From assembly GCA_934650975.1 (NCBI GenBank), contig CAKUFW010000057.1, forward strand, positions 1 through 12,777: a stretch of 12,777 nucleotides of DNA. The letters run 5' to 3'. The stretch is from an uncultured Collinsella sp. (GTDB lineage: Bacteria; Actinomycetota; Coriobacteriia; Coriobacteriales; Coriobacteriaceae). Made by a program: the position numbers and the translations under genes. Under the pieces are notes generated by a model. The model was not told the origin of the DNA. It was given only the letters and a program-made list of their open reading frames with translations, and searched no databases. The number at the start of each line of letters is the position of its first letter. The first letter of the stretch is position 1. Below are positions 6,467 to 12,701 of the stretch, in pieces.

Positions 6467-7222
6467 TTAGATGTCGAACACGTAGCGCGAGCCCACGATC
6501 TTTTGGCGCCCGAGTAGCAAGGGCCGGTCGTCCTCATCGGTAAAGTACGCCTCCATATAGAAGAGCGGCTCGCCGACCGGCACCTCCAGCAGCGGGGCTG
6601 CCTGCGCATCGGCAAGCGCAATCTCCACAGTACAGGGGTCGGACTTGAGCGGCGCACGGCCCGAATGCTCGGCAACGAGCGCAAAGATGGAATTGTCCGT
6701 GAGGTCCTTGTCGGCAAGCGTCTGCAGATAGGGATGGTCGGCCAGCACAAAGGCGTTGTTCTCGAGCATGACGGGCACGCTGTCTGCCGTGCGCACGCGC
6801 TCGACAACGATGAGCTCGCAGCCGGGTTCCACACCAAAAAACGCCGCGTCCTCACGCGTCGCCGCAACCACCGTGCGAGACACCAGGCGTGCTCCGGCCA
6901 CCATGTCGTTGGCGGCGCAACCCTCGGAAAAGCTCTGAACGTCGCCTTTCTGGACAATCTTGCGCTTGAGCTTGGGCGCACACACAAACGTGCCCCTCCC
7001 CTGCTGGCGGTTGAGATACCCCGCGCGCGACAGCTCCTCGACGGCGCGGCGCACGGTGATGCGTCCCACGCCGTAGTACTTCGCGAGCTCCATCTCGGAA
7101 GGAATGCGCGAGCCGGATGCGTACACGCCACGCGCGATCTCGCCCTTTAGGTCGTCCATTACCTGCTGGTACAGCGGCACGGCGGATACCTCAGTGCGGC
7201 CGGTTTTATCGTCGGATGCCAT
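6467..7222 (-). CDS. GntR-family transcriptional regulator, HutC/UTRA subfamily (regulator 1)
   Basis: 251 residues. The N-terminal winged helix-turn-helix covers about 15-81: PLYQQVMDDLKGEIARG, then PSEMELAKYYGVGRITVRRAVEEL with the recognition helix around 51-64, and the wing QQGRGTFV (73-80). The UTRA ligand-binding domain (about 97-246) follows and ends in the typical LLLGRQKIVGSRYVFDI. UTRA domains sense small molecules, often phosphorylated sugars or amino-sugar derivatives. The start ATG lies 2 bp after the recQ stop, with GGAG 7 bases upstream inside the recQ end, so it is probably translationally coupled to recQ. The next gene downstream is the FrlB-like enzyme, whose promoter carries the two matching 20-bp sites; this regulator is the obvious candidate to bind them. 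It is a paralogue of the regulator at 9572-10291, with nearly identical recognition helices. Confidence 0.95.
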   Translation of the reverse strand: MASDDKTGRTEVSAVPLYQQVMDDLKGEIARGVYASGSRIPSEMELAKYYGVGRITVRRAVEELSRAGYLNRQQGRGTFVCAPKLKRKIVQKGDVQSFSEGCAANDMVAGARLVSRTVVAATREDAAFFGVEPGCELIVVERVRTADSVPVMLENNAFVLADHPYLQTLADKDLTDNSIFALVAEHSGRAPLKSDPCTVEIALADAQAAPLLEVPVGEPLFYMEAYFTDEDDRPLLLGRQKIVGSRYVFDI

Positions 7223-7224
7223 CG

Positions 7225-9201
7225 TTATGCTCCATTCCGTGCATTCTCGGACTCAAACTCTTCAATCGCCGCCATAAACTGCTCGCCAAAGGCGTCGGCC
7301 TTTTTCTCGCCAATGCCGTTGACCTGGACAAGCTCGTCGCGCGTCTGCGGGCGTAGACGGCACAGACCGCGCAGGGCCTTGTCGGAAAAGACCATGTATG
7401 GCGCCATCTCCAGCTCGGTCGAGATCTCCTTGCGCAGGGCGCGCAGGCGTTCGAACAGCTCGGCGTCGTCGCCCACGCGCGGGCGCTGATCCAGCTCGGC
7501 CTCCTCGCGCAGCAGATCCACCGCACGGCGGGCGCGGGTCGAGGCCTTGCGCTTGGACGCGCGACGCTTAACGGTAAAGGCGAACGCCTCGTCCTCGACC
7601 TCGCCGGCGCGCGAGCCTAGCCCCACGACCGGGTACTGCCCCTGCGAGGTGGCCAGGTAACCGCGGCCGCACAGCTGGCCGATGATGTCCTTGATGCGCC
7701 CGACCGATTCGCTCGACAGCTCACCGTAGCCGCGGTCCTCGTCCAGATGCATCTGGCGAATGCGCTCGGTGTTGCCGCCATGAAGCACGTCGGCGATGAG
7801 CGACTTGCCAAAGCGCATGGGACGCGTGGCCACATAGCGCACGGCGGCGCGGGCCATATCGGTGACGTCCTCGACCTCGAACTGCGTGAGGCAGTTGCTG
7901 CAGTTGCCGCAGCCCTCGGCCTCGTCCGCCGTGCCACCTGTGCCGGCCGCCGCATGCTCGGCCGCGGCCTCGTCGCCAAAGTAGCGCAGCATGTATTCGC
8001 GCAGGCAGCCGGTGGTATTGCAGTAGCCCTCCATCTGGCTGAGCAGGCGGTAGCGGTTCTGAAGCGCCCACGCGCGCTGCTCGTCGTCGAGCGCCTCGTC
8101 GGCCGCATCGCCGCGGTCGATCAGAAAGCGACGCATGCGGAAATCGTTGCCGTTCCACAGCAGGTGACAGCTGGCCGGGTCGCCATCGCGGCCGGCGCGA
8201 CCCGCCTCCTGATAGTAGGCCTCGATGCTCTCGGGCACGTTGTTGTGGATCACGTAGCGCACGTTGGGCTTGTCGATACCCATGCCAAAGGCGTTGGTGG
8301 CGACCATCACCTGAATATCGTCGTCAATAAAGGCGCGCTGGCTCTGGCGGCGTGCGTCGTTGCCCATGCCGGCGTGGTAGCGGCCCACGCGAATGCCGCT
8401 GGGACCCAGAGCCTCGGCAAGCTCGCCTGCCAGCGCGTCGACGGTCTTGCGAGTCGAGCAATACACGATGCCGTTCTCGCTCGAATGCGCAATCACGTAG
8501 TCGCGCACCCATGCGGTCTTGGCCTTGTCGCCCATCTCCTCGCAACCAAAGTAGAGGTTCTTGCGGTCGAAGCCCGTCACCACGGTCGCGGGATTTTGCA
8601 GGCCGAGCATCTGCTGAATATCCGCGCGCACGCGCTCGGTCGCCGTGGCGGTAAAGGCCGCCACGATGGGGCGCTGCGGCAGCGAATCGATAAACTCGCG
8701 AATCTGCAGGTAGGCGGGGCGGAAATCCTGGCCCCACTGGCTTACGCAGTGGGCCTCGTCAATCGCCACGAGCGGCACACCGATGCCGTCGACGGCTGCG
8801 GCTTCCTGCGCAAAGGCCAGAAAGCGCGGCTCGAGCAGACGCTCGGGCGCCACGTACATAAGCTGGTAGCGACCCTCGCGCGCACGCTTGAGCACGGTAT
8901 TTTGCTGAGCCGGGGTAAGGCTGGAGTTGAGATAGCTGGGGCGCGCACCCGCCGCGAGCAGCGCGCGGGTCTGGTCCTCCATAAGCGACAGCAGCGGGCT
9001 CACCACAAAGGTGATGCCGGGTAGCATGAGCGCGGGCACCTGGTAGCAGATGGACTTACCGGCACCCGTGGGCATAACGCCCAGTGCATCGCGACCGGCA
9101 AGAATCGCATCGACCATGCGGTCCTGGCCCGGGCGAAACGAGGCGTAGCCAAAATAGGCGCCGAGCGTGTCGAGCGCCATCTGCTGCATGCTATCGGTCA
9201 T
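7225..9201 (-). CDS. recQ: ATP-dependent DNA helicase RecQ
   Basis: A 658-residue superfamily 2, 3'-5' helicase for recombination and replication-fork repair. Motif 0 is FRPGQ (22-26), Walker A is MPTGAGKS (43-50), and the DEAH box with aromatic loop is AIDEAHCVSQWGQDFRPAY (147-164 region). Motif III is FTATAT (183-188), followed by IVYCSTRK, then motifs V and VI (GMGIDKPNVRYVIH; YYQEAGRAGRDG). Zinc ligands appear to be Cys399, Cys431, Cys434 and Cys437. The spacing between the first two is longer than in E. coli because of an Ala/Gly-rich insert (about 411-430). The RQC winged helix and a C-terminal HRDC domain (about 570-650) complete the architecture. The start is ATG, with AGGA about 4 bases upstream. 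A consensus -10 precedes it. It is cotranscribed with the GntR gene 2 bp downstream, a pairing with no obvious functional link. Confidence 0.98.
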   Translation of the reverse strand: MTDSMQQMALDTLGAYFGYASFRPGQDRMVDAILAGRDALGVMPTGAGKSICYQVPALMLPGITFVVSPLLSLMEDQTRALLAAGARPSYLNSSLTPAQQNTVLKRAREGRYQLMYVAPERLLEPRFLAFAQEAAAVDGIGVPLVAIDEAHCVSQWGQDFRPAYLQIREFIDSLPQRPIVAAFTATATERVRADIQQMLGLQNPATVVTGFDRKNLYFGCEEMGDKAKTAWVRDYVIAHSSENGIVYCSTRKTVDALAGELAEALGPSGIRVGRYHAGMGNDARRQSQRAFIDDDIQVMVATNAFGMGIDKPNVRYVIHNNVPESIEAYYQEAGRAGRDGDPASCHLLWNGNDFRMRRFLIDRGDAADEALDDEQRAWALQNRYRLLSQMEGYCNTTGCLREYMLRYFGDEAAAEHAAAGTGGTADEAEGCGNCSNCLTQFEVEDVTDMARAAVRYVATRPMRFGKSLIADVLHGGNTERIRQMHLDEDRGYGELSSESVGRIKDIIGQLCGRGYLATSQGQYPVVGLGSRAGEVEDEAFAFTVKRRASKRKASTRARRAVDLLREEAELDQRPRVGDDAELFERLRALRKEISTELEMAPYMVFSDKALRGLCRLRPQTRDELVQVNGIGEKKADAFGEQFMAAIEEFESENARNGA

Positions 9202-9232
9202 GGTTTCCTAACGTCAGAATCATCTGCCGCCG

Positions 9233-9238
9233 ATTATA
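9233..9238 (-). promoter_or_regulatory. -10 box of the recQ-GntR operon
   Basis: A perfect TATAAT on the - strand, 31 bases before the recQ start codon. The -35 region is weak (only a TGTGCT-like hexamer at about 18 bp). It would place transcription start near 9226. Confidence 0.6.
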
Positions 9239-9275
9239 CGCCGCCGCAGGGACAGCAGCACACGGCCATCGCCCA

Positions 9276-9337
9276 GACTAGTCGTTGGGGACGTTCTTAA
9301 ACGACTAGTCAAACAAGAACGTCCCCAATGACCAGTC
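9276..9337. repeat. GTCCCC-type hairpin repeat
   Basis: The left arm GACTAGTCGTTGGGGACGTT (continuing CTT, 9276-9298) pairs with 9315-9337 (AAGAACGTCCCCAATGACCAG and TC) at 21 of 23 positions. The loop contains a further copy of GACTAGTC, itself a palindrome. It is a candidate REP-like element; no transposase is present. Confidence 0.75.
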
Positions 9338-9385
9338 GACAAGGAGTGTCCCCAACTGCCGGCACAAAAGGAACGTCCCTATCTG
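9315..9385 (+). repeat. Three degenerate tandem copies of an AACGTCCCCAACTGCC-like unit
   Basis: AAGAACGTCCCCAATGACC (9315), AAGGAGTGTCCCCAACTGCC (9341) and AAAGGAACGTCCCTATCTGCC (9367) stand 26 bp apart. They overlap the right arm of the preceding hairpin. Only three diverged units are visible. Confidence 0.55.
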
Positions 9386-9402
9386 CCGCATCTGGACCGT
9401 GG

Positions 9403-9572
9403 CAACGCCGATGTTTTGGCAAAGCCAGCGAGCGCCCGTCATTTGAGCCAAGGTGCCGTGAAATGAAAAGGCGCTGACCTTCTGGTCGCGCCTTTGAAAT
9501 TGAACGGCAGATTGGCCAAATGCCGGGCGCGCAGCGTCGGCCGGTTACGCGGGTTGGTAAACCCGCGTAACC
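9403..9572 (+). ncRNA. Candidate structured RNA, copy 1
   Basis: About 170 nt that align end to end with 12531-12699. Conserved blocks include CAACGCC, TTGGCAAAG-CAGCGAGCG, GTGAAATGAAA, TTGAAATTGAACGGCAGATT and CAGCGTCGGCC. A long helix pairs 9433-9451 with 9512-9529. Inside it TGCCGT (9454-9459) pairs with ACGGCA (9504-9509). A 12-bp hairpin with a bulged T lies at 9467-9495 (loop TTCT). A 13-bp hairpin at 9543-9572 with loop GGTA ends in the stop codon of the GntR gene on the other strand. Between the copies the long helix and last hairpin have different sequences yet remain paired. No T tract follows. Function unknown; strand chosen from G.U pairs. Confidence 0.68.
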
Positions 9573-10291
9573 TACATGACCATGACGTAGCGCGATCCTA
9601 CGTAGTACTGCTTACCCATCAGGACCGGCTCGTCGTTGGGACCAATAAAACCGGCGCGCAGGTTGAGCAGCGGATCGTGCGGGGCAATGCCCAGCTCGGC
9701 CGCCTGCTCGGCGTTGGCGCGAACGGCCTCGACCGTGCGGTAGCCAACCGAGACGATCGGGGTGCCGCCAACACGCTCGACTTCGGCAAAAATCGACTTA
9801 TCCTCAAGATCGGCCGTCAACAGCTCGCGATACTCATCGAACGGCACAAAGATGTTCTCCTCAAAGATGGGCTCACCATCGGCCGTACGCACGCGCTTAA
9901 TATGCAGCAGCAGCGCATCCTTCTGCAGACCAAAGAATTCCATCTCGTTTTGACGTGCCGGCACAATCTGGCGATCGACCACATGTGCACCGGCCTTCAT
10001 GTCATTGTCGGCACACAGCGCGGTAAACGTCTGCAGCGTCGAAGCATGGAACTGGCGGTTGATATGCGGCGTGGAGACAAAGGTGCCGCGGCCCTGCTGC
10101 TTAACCAGGTAGCCATCGGAGCACAGCTCCTCGACGGCGCGGCGCACCGTAATACGGCTCACCTCGTACTGATCGGCAAGCTCGAGCTCGGACGGGATAC
10201 GCTCCTTGGGTGCATAAACACCCTTCTCGATCGAATCCTTGATCTCATCGTAAATCTGCTGGTAAAGCGGTGCGTTTTTAGGTGCGGACAT
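9572..10291 (-). CDS. GntR-family transcriptional regulator, HutC/UTRA subfamily (regulator 2)
   Basis: 239 residues. The winged helix covers about 7-72: PLYQQIYDEIKDSIEKG, PSELELADQYEVSRITVRRAVEEL with the recognition helix around 43-56, and the wing QQGRGTFV. The UTRA domain (about 88-235) ends in VLMGKQYYVGSRYVMVM. The recognition helix is almost identical to that of regulator 1 (SRITVRRAVEEL against GRITVRRAVEEL), so their operators may be related, while the UTRA domains are more diverged and probably sense different ligands. The start is ATG with a weak AAGAG-type ribosome site. It is monocistronic as far as can be seen: recQ lies 370 bp downstream with its own -10. Its target genes are not obvious; autoregulation or control of the SIS-like gene at the right edge are possibilities. 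Its stop codon overlaps the end of the candidate RNA by one base. Confidence 0.95.
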   Translation of the reverse strand: MSAPKNAPLYQQIYDEIKDSIEKGVYAPKERIPSELELADQYEVSRITVRRAVEELCSDGYLVKQQGRGTFVSTPHINRQFHASTLQTFTALCADNDMKAGAHVVDRQIVPARQNEMEFFGLQKDALLLHIKRVRTADGEPIFEENIFVPFDEYRELLTADLEDKSIFAEVERVGGTPIVSVGYRTVEAVRANAEQAAELGIAPHDPLLNLRAGFIGPNDEPVLMGKQYYVGSRYVMVM

Positions 10292-10326
10292 ATTGGGTCA
10301 CTCTTATCAAAATAGCGAAATAACTA

Positions 10327-10334
10327 ATACGTAT
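10327..10334. promoter_or_regulatory. AT-rich control region of GntR regulator 2 with ATACGTAT palindrome
   Basis: The 90 bp before the regulator are unusually A/T rich for this window. They contain the 8-bp palindrome ATACGTAT 36 bp upstream of the start codon. GntR proteins often repress their own promoters, so this is a candidate operator. I cannot align it convincingly to the sites at 6376-6457, and no clear -35/-10 pair stands out. Confidence 0.35.
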
Positions 10335-10381
10335 ATAACGTCTTTTCACATGTTACCTCAGATTGATAAAACGATACACCC

Positions 10382-10427
10382 AACCTACCAAAAAGGGACA
10401 GGTTTATTTTGGTAGGTTTTATCTGGG
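10382..10427 (+). repeat. GGGACA-loop hairpin repeat, copy 2
   Basis: The 12-bp perfect stem AACCTACCAAAA (10382-10393) / TTTTGGTAGGTT (10407-10418) encloses the loop AGGGACAGGTTTA and is followed by TTATCTGGG. Compared with the copy at 2177-2223 (opposite orientation), one stem pair has changed from G-C to A-T on both sides, so pairing is preserved. It lies between the divergently placed ends of the YitT gene and the regulator promoter. Confidence 0.8.
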
Positions 10428-10468
10428 AGAACAACGGGGCGGCACTGGGCCAGCAAAGCCCGACCGCG

Positions 10469-11476
10469 CTACTTGCCGTCGTCCTGCTGCAAGCTCTCCT
10501 GCTCGCTCAGACGTGCCTGCCTGCTGGCCATACGCGCCGGTTTATCCGGATCGGGAACGGCCGTGGGCATGGGCTCGTCGACATGACCGCCCCACCAGCC
10601 GCCCACAAAGTTGAGCGTGTGGAACACGTTGATCACGGCGTCAGGATCAATGTCGCACACCAGCTTGATAATGTCCTGGCTCTCGTAGGTCGAGACAACG
10701 GCGTGCAGCAGGTACATCTTTTCGCGGCTGTATCCGCCGACTACCTCGGCGCAGCTAATGCCGTGCTGAAAATGGTCAACATAGGCGGTCATGACCTCGT
10801 CGGCCTTGCGCGTCGTGATCTGCAGCGTCACGCGGTCGTAGCGACGATAGAAGCTGTCGATGGTCTTGGTCGAAATAAACTGGAACACGATGGAATACGC
10901 TGCGTTGTCCCAGCCAAACATAAAGCCAAAGATCGCCAGGATAAAGCAGTTGAAACCAAAGATGACGCCCCAGATGGTCTTGCCCGTGTGGTTGGAGACC
11001 CACAGCGCGATAAAGTCGGTGCCGCCGGTGGATGCGCCGGACTTAAGCGCGATGGCAGCGCCCAGACCCGAGACCACGCCGCCAAAGATGATGAGCATGA
11101 TCTTGTCGCCCAAAAACGGCGCAAAGTGAAAGATGTTGAGGAACAGCGACGAAAGCACGACCTGCATCATCGAGAAGATGACGAAGCGCTTGCTGATGCC
11201 GCTCCAACACAGGAGCGCCACGGGAATGTTGAGCGCGAGCATGCCGAGCGAGGTGTCGATATGAATGCCGCCGAGCGAGGTGACGCGATCGAGCAGGACT
11301 GCGACGCCGGTGAGGCCGCTCGGGAGCAGATCGGCGGGCTGAATGAACGCCTGGATCAGGAATGTCTGGAGAACGGCGGAAATTGTGACCGCCACGGCGG
11401 TGATGGCGCGGCGGACGATGGTGAGGCGGCCGAGCACGAGCACGCGGTCCGTGAGCTGGTCGATGGCGTTCGCCAC
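10469..11476 (-). CDS. YitT family membrane protein (YitT domain plus DUF2179)
   Basis: 335 residues. The N-terminal half holds about six hydrophobic segments (near 22-45, 52-66, 72-94, 97-117, 126-148 and 166-190), including the family-typical GASTGGTDFIALW (147-159). The C-terminal cytoplasmic DUF2179 domain (about 215-300) includes YSREKMYLLHAVVSTYE and DPDAVINVFHTLNFVGGW. A charged, Gln-rich tail follows. The family is widespread in Firmicutes and Actinobacteria; its transport or signalling role is not established, and I do not assign a substrate. The start is GTG, supported by GGGAG about 6 bases upstream; no better ATG exists nearby. It stands alone between the GntR regulator and the HAD gene, both on the same strand but separated by repeat-filled gaps, with its own promoter-like element. 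Confidence 0.94.
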   Translation of the reverse strand: MANAIDQLTDRVLVLGRLTIVRRAITAVAVTISAVLQTFLIQAFIQPADLLPSGLTGVAVLLDRVTSLGGIHIDTSLGMLALNIPVALLCWSGISKRFVIFSMMQVVLSSLFLNIFHFAPFLGDKIMLIIFGGVVSGLGAAIALKSGASTGGTDFIALWVSNHTGKTIWGVIFGFNCFILAIFGFMFGWDNAAYSIVFQFISTKTIDSFYRRYDRVTLQITTRKADEVMTAYVDHFQHGISCAEVVGGYSREKMYLLHAVVSTYESQDIIKLVCDIDPDAVINVFHTLNFVGGWWGGHVDEPMPTAVPDPDKPARMASRQARLSEQESLQQDDGK

Positions 11477-11521
11477 GTAGGCTCCCTTCGAAGGCAGATG
11501 TAGTTGTGGGGCATGCCGGCG

Positions 11522-11530
11522 ATTGTAACA
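11522..11530 (-). promoter_or_regulatory. Extended -10 promoter of the YitT gene
   Basis: On the - strand TGTTACAAT is a TGn-extended -10 box (TACAAT), 45 bases before the GTG start. A TTGAGG hexamer lies 20 bases further up, too far for a standard -35, which is tolerable for an extended -10. Confidence 0.5.
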
Positions 11531-11613
11531 TGGAGCGACAGAGGGCGCCTCAATTCACCCTCTCTCGACAACCAAAACGGAACCAGCAACTCCTACGACC
11601 AAAGGGCAAAAAT

Positions 11614-11737
11614 CTAAGTGAGTAGACCTTTTGCGATCTGCCGAGCACACCCAATAATAGCCACCTCTGCGACCTGCGGTTTTGCTAAGGCAGATACGCT
11701 TTGTGCTCCGCCTGCGCCAAAAAGCCTACTCACTTAG
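11614..11737 (-). terminator. Long hairpin element after the HAD gene, possible terminator or MITE
   Basis: CTAAGTGAGTAG (11614-11625) pairs perfectly with CTACTCACTTAG (11726-11737). Pairing continues inward imperfectly through a T-run and GAGCACA/TGTGCTC, giving arms of about 36 bp. On the - strand the right end of the hairpin is followed by ATTTTTG, a short U tract. Two arm differences give U.G pairs on the - strand only. Both facts favour - strand RNA, the direction of the HAD transcript, whose stop codon is about 95 bp upstream. The 300-bp gap holds no gene. Confidence 0.6.
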
Positions 11738-11781
11738 CCTGAATCGAAGTCAAGCGGATCAAAATTGATGCCAAATTAAGC

Positions 11782-11829
11782 CAATCCGCAGCAAATGACA
11801 CGTGAACCCGTGCTTCTCGCGGCGGATTG
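11782..11829. repeat. Inverted repeat just after the HAD stop codon
   Basis: CAATCCGC (11782-11789) pairs with GCGGATTG (11822-11829), with an inner CACG/CGTG pairing. It begins 4 bp after the HAD stop on the - strand. No U tract follows, so it may stabilise the mRNA 3' end rather than terminate. Confidence 0.45.
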
Positions 11830-11832
11830 ACG

Positions 11833-12462
11833 CTACAAAGCGGCCAAAATATCGGTGAGGTTGTCGATGATGGTGTCGGCGGCGGACTGATCCAGGTTGA
11901 CGCCCTCGTGCGGACGCAGCGCCAGGACGCGGGCGCCGGAGCGCTTGCCGGCCTCGATGCCCATCGGCGAGTCCTCGATAACCAGGCACTCGGCCGGCTC
12001 CACGCCCAGCGCCTCCATAGCGCGCAGGTAGATCTCGGGGTCGGGCTTAAACGCGCTGCACTCGTGGCCGCTGATGGTGTAGTCCAGCACGTCGGCAATA
12101 CCGGCAATGTCCACCAGTTCGTCGATCAGCTCACGATAGGACGAGCTCGCGATGGCGCACTTCACGCCGCGCTCGTGTAGCTCGCGCATCACCGGCTCCG
12201 TCTGCTCGTTGAGCAACTCGGCATACGGAACGGGATGGACCGGGCTGTAGACCTGCTTGTACTCCACGCGCAGGCGCTCGCGCAGCTCGACATCGTCGGG
12301 CACCAGCGCCTGCCAAATGGCAGGCTCATTAGACCCCGAAAGGTCGGGGATCTCGTCAAAATGGAACCCCTTCTCTTCCATAAACGCCACGCGACGACGG
12401 TTGTAGAACCACTCGGTATCGACCAGCACGCCGTCCATATCAAATAGCACTGCCTTGATCAC
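11833..12462 (-). CDS. HAD-superfamily hydrolase, beta-phosphoglucomutase/phosphatase-like
   Basis: A 209-residue soluble protein. Motif I is DMDGVLVDTE, with nucleophile Asp8 and acid/base Asp10. Motif II is IASSS (104-108), motif III is Lys139 in KPDPEIYL, and motif IV is VIEDSPMGI with Glu163 and Asp164 for magnesium. An alpha-helical type C1 cap lies at about 17-85. This pattern is shared by beta-phosphoglucomutases and small phosphosugar phosphatases; the substrate cannot be fixed from sequence. In a context of SIS sugar enzymes, a phosphosugar substrate is plausible but inferred. The start is GTG, backed by AGGAGG 5 bases upstream (12468-12473). It follows the right-edge SIS-like gene on the same strand, with the second structured RNA element in the 239-bp gap, and is followed by two inverted repeats. 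Confidence 0.93.
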   Translation of the reverse strand: MIKAVLFDMDGVLVDTEWFYNRRRVAFMEEKGFHFDEIPDLSGSNEPAIWQALVPDDVELRERLRVEYKQVYSPVHPVPYAELLNEQTEPVMRELHERGVKCAIASSSYRELIDELVDIAGIADVLDYTISGHECSAFKPDPEIYLRAMEALGVEPAECLVIEDSPMGIEAGKRSGARVLALRPHEGVNLDQSAADTIIDNLTDILAAL

Positions 12463-12530
12463 GGCGACCTCCTAAAACAATTGACAATTTTCCTCCGGGA
12501 CAAATAGCGCACAACGCCATCGATATAGTT

Positions 12531-12699
12531 CAACGCCCCGTTATTGGCAAAGTCAGCGAGCGAGTCTCTGTCGTGACAAGGTGCTGTGAAATGAAAGGGC
12601 GCTGACCTTTCGGTCGCGCCCTTGAAATTGAACGGCAGATTGTCCGACAGAGGCTCGCGCAGCGTCGGCCTCTCCGCCGTTCGGTAGAACGGCGGAACC
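12531..12699 (+). ncRNA. Candidate structured RNA, copy 2
   Basis: It matches 9403-9572 in length and in all conserved blocks. The long helix pairs 12560-12579 with 12640-12658, with a sequence quite different from copy 1 yet still complementary. The inner helix TGCTGT (12582-12587) / ACGGCA (12632-12637) has a U.G pair on the + strand. The hairpin at 12595-12623 has one compensatory pair change and loop TTTC. The final hairpin TCCGCCGTTC-GGTA-GAACGGCGGA (12673-12696) keeps the GGTA loop on a different stem. A TATAGT at 12524-12529 could serve as a + strand -10 box, but it has no counterpart in copy 1. Confidence 0.68.
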
Positions 12700-12701
12700 T
12701 A

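Noticed and set aside
7747..9024. 425-codon + strand open frame opposite recQ
   Set aside because: Shadow of recQ; no domain or ribosome site, and the composition is typical of antisense frames in GC-rich genes.
9202..9571. Insertion sequence remnant in the recQ upstream gap
   Set aside because: The gap has hairpin repeats, but no transposase fragment, clear terminal repeats or target-site duplication.
9543..9572. GGTA-loop hairpin as an ordinary intrinsic terminator of the GntR gene
   Set aside because: Neither strand has a T tract after the stem, and the hairpin is part of a larger element repeated at 12531-12699.
10409..11503. 364-codon + strand open frame opposite the YitT gene
   Set aside because: Its protein is highly charged and without hydrophobic or catalytic motifs, and the start lies within a hairpin repeat; the YitT frame explains the region.
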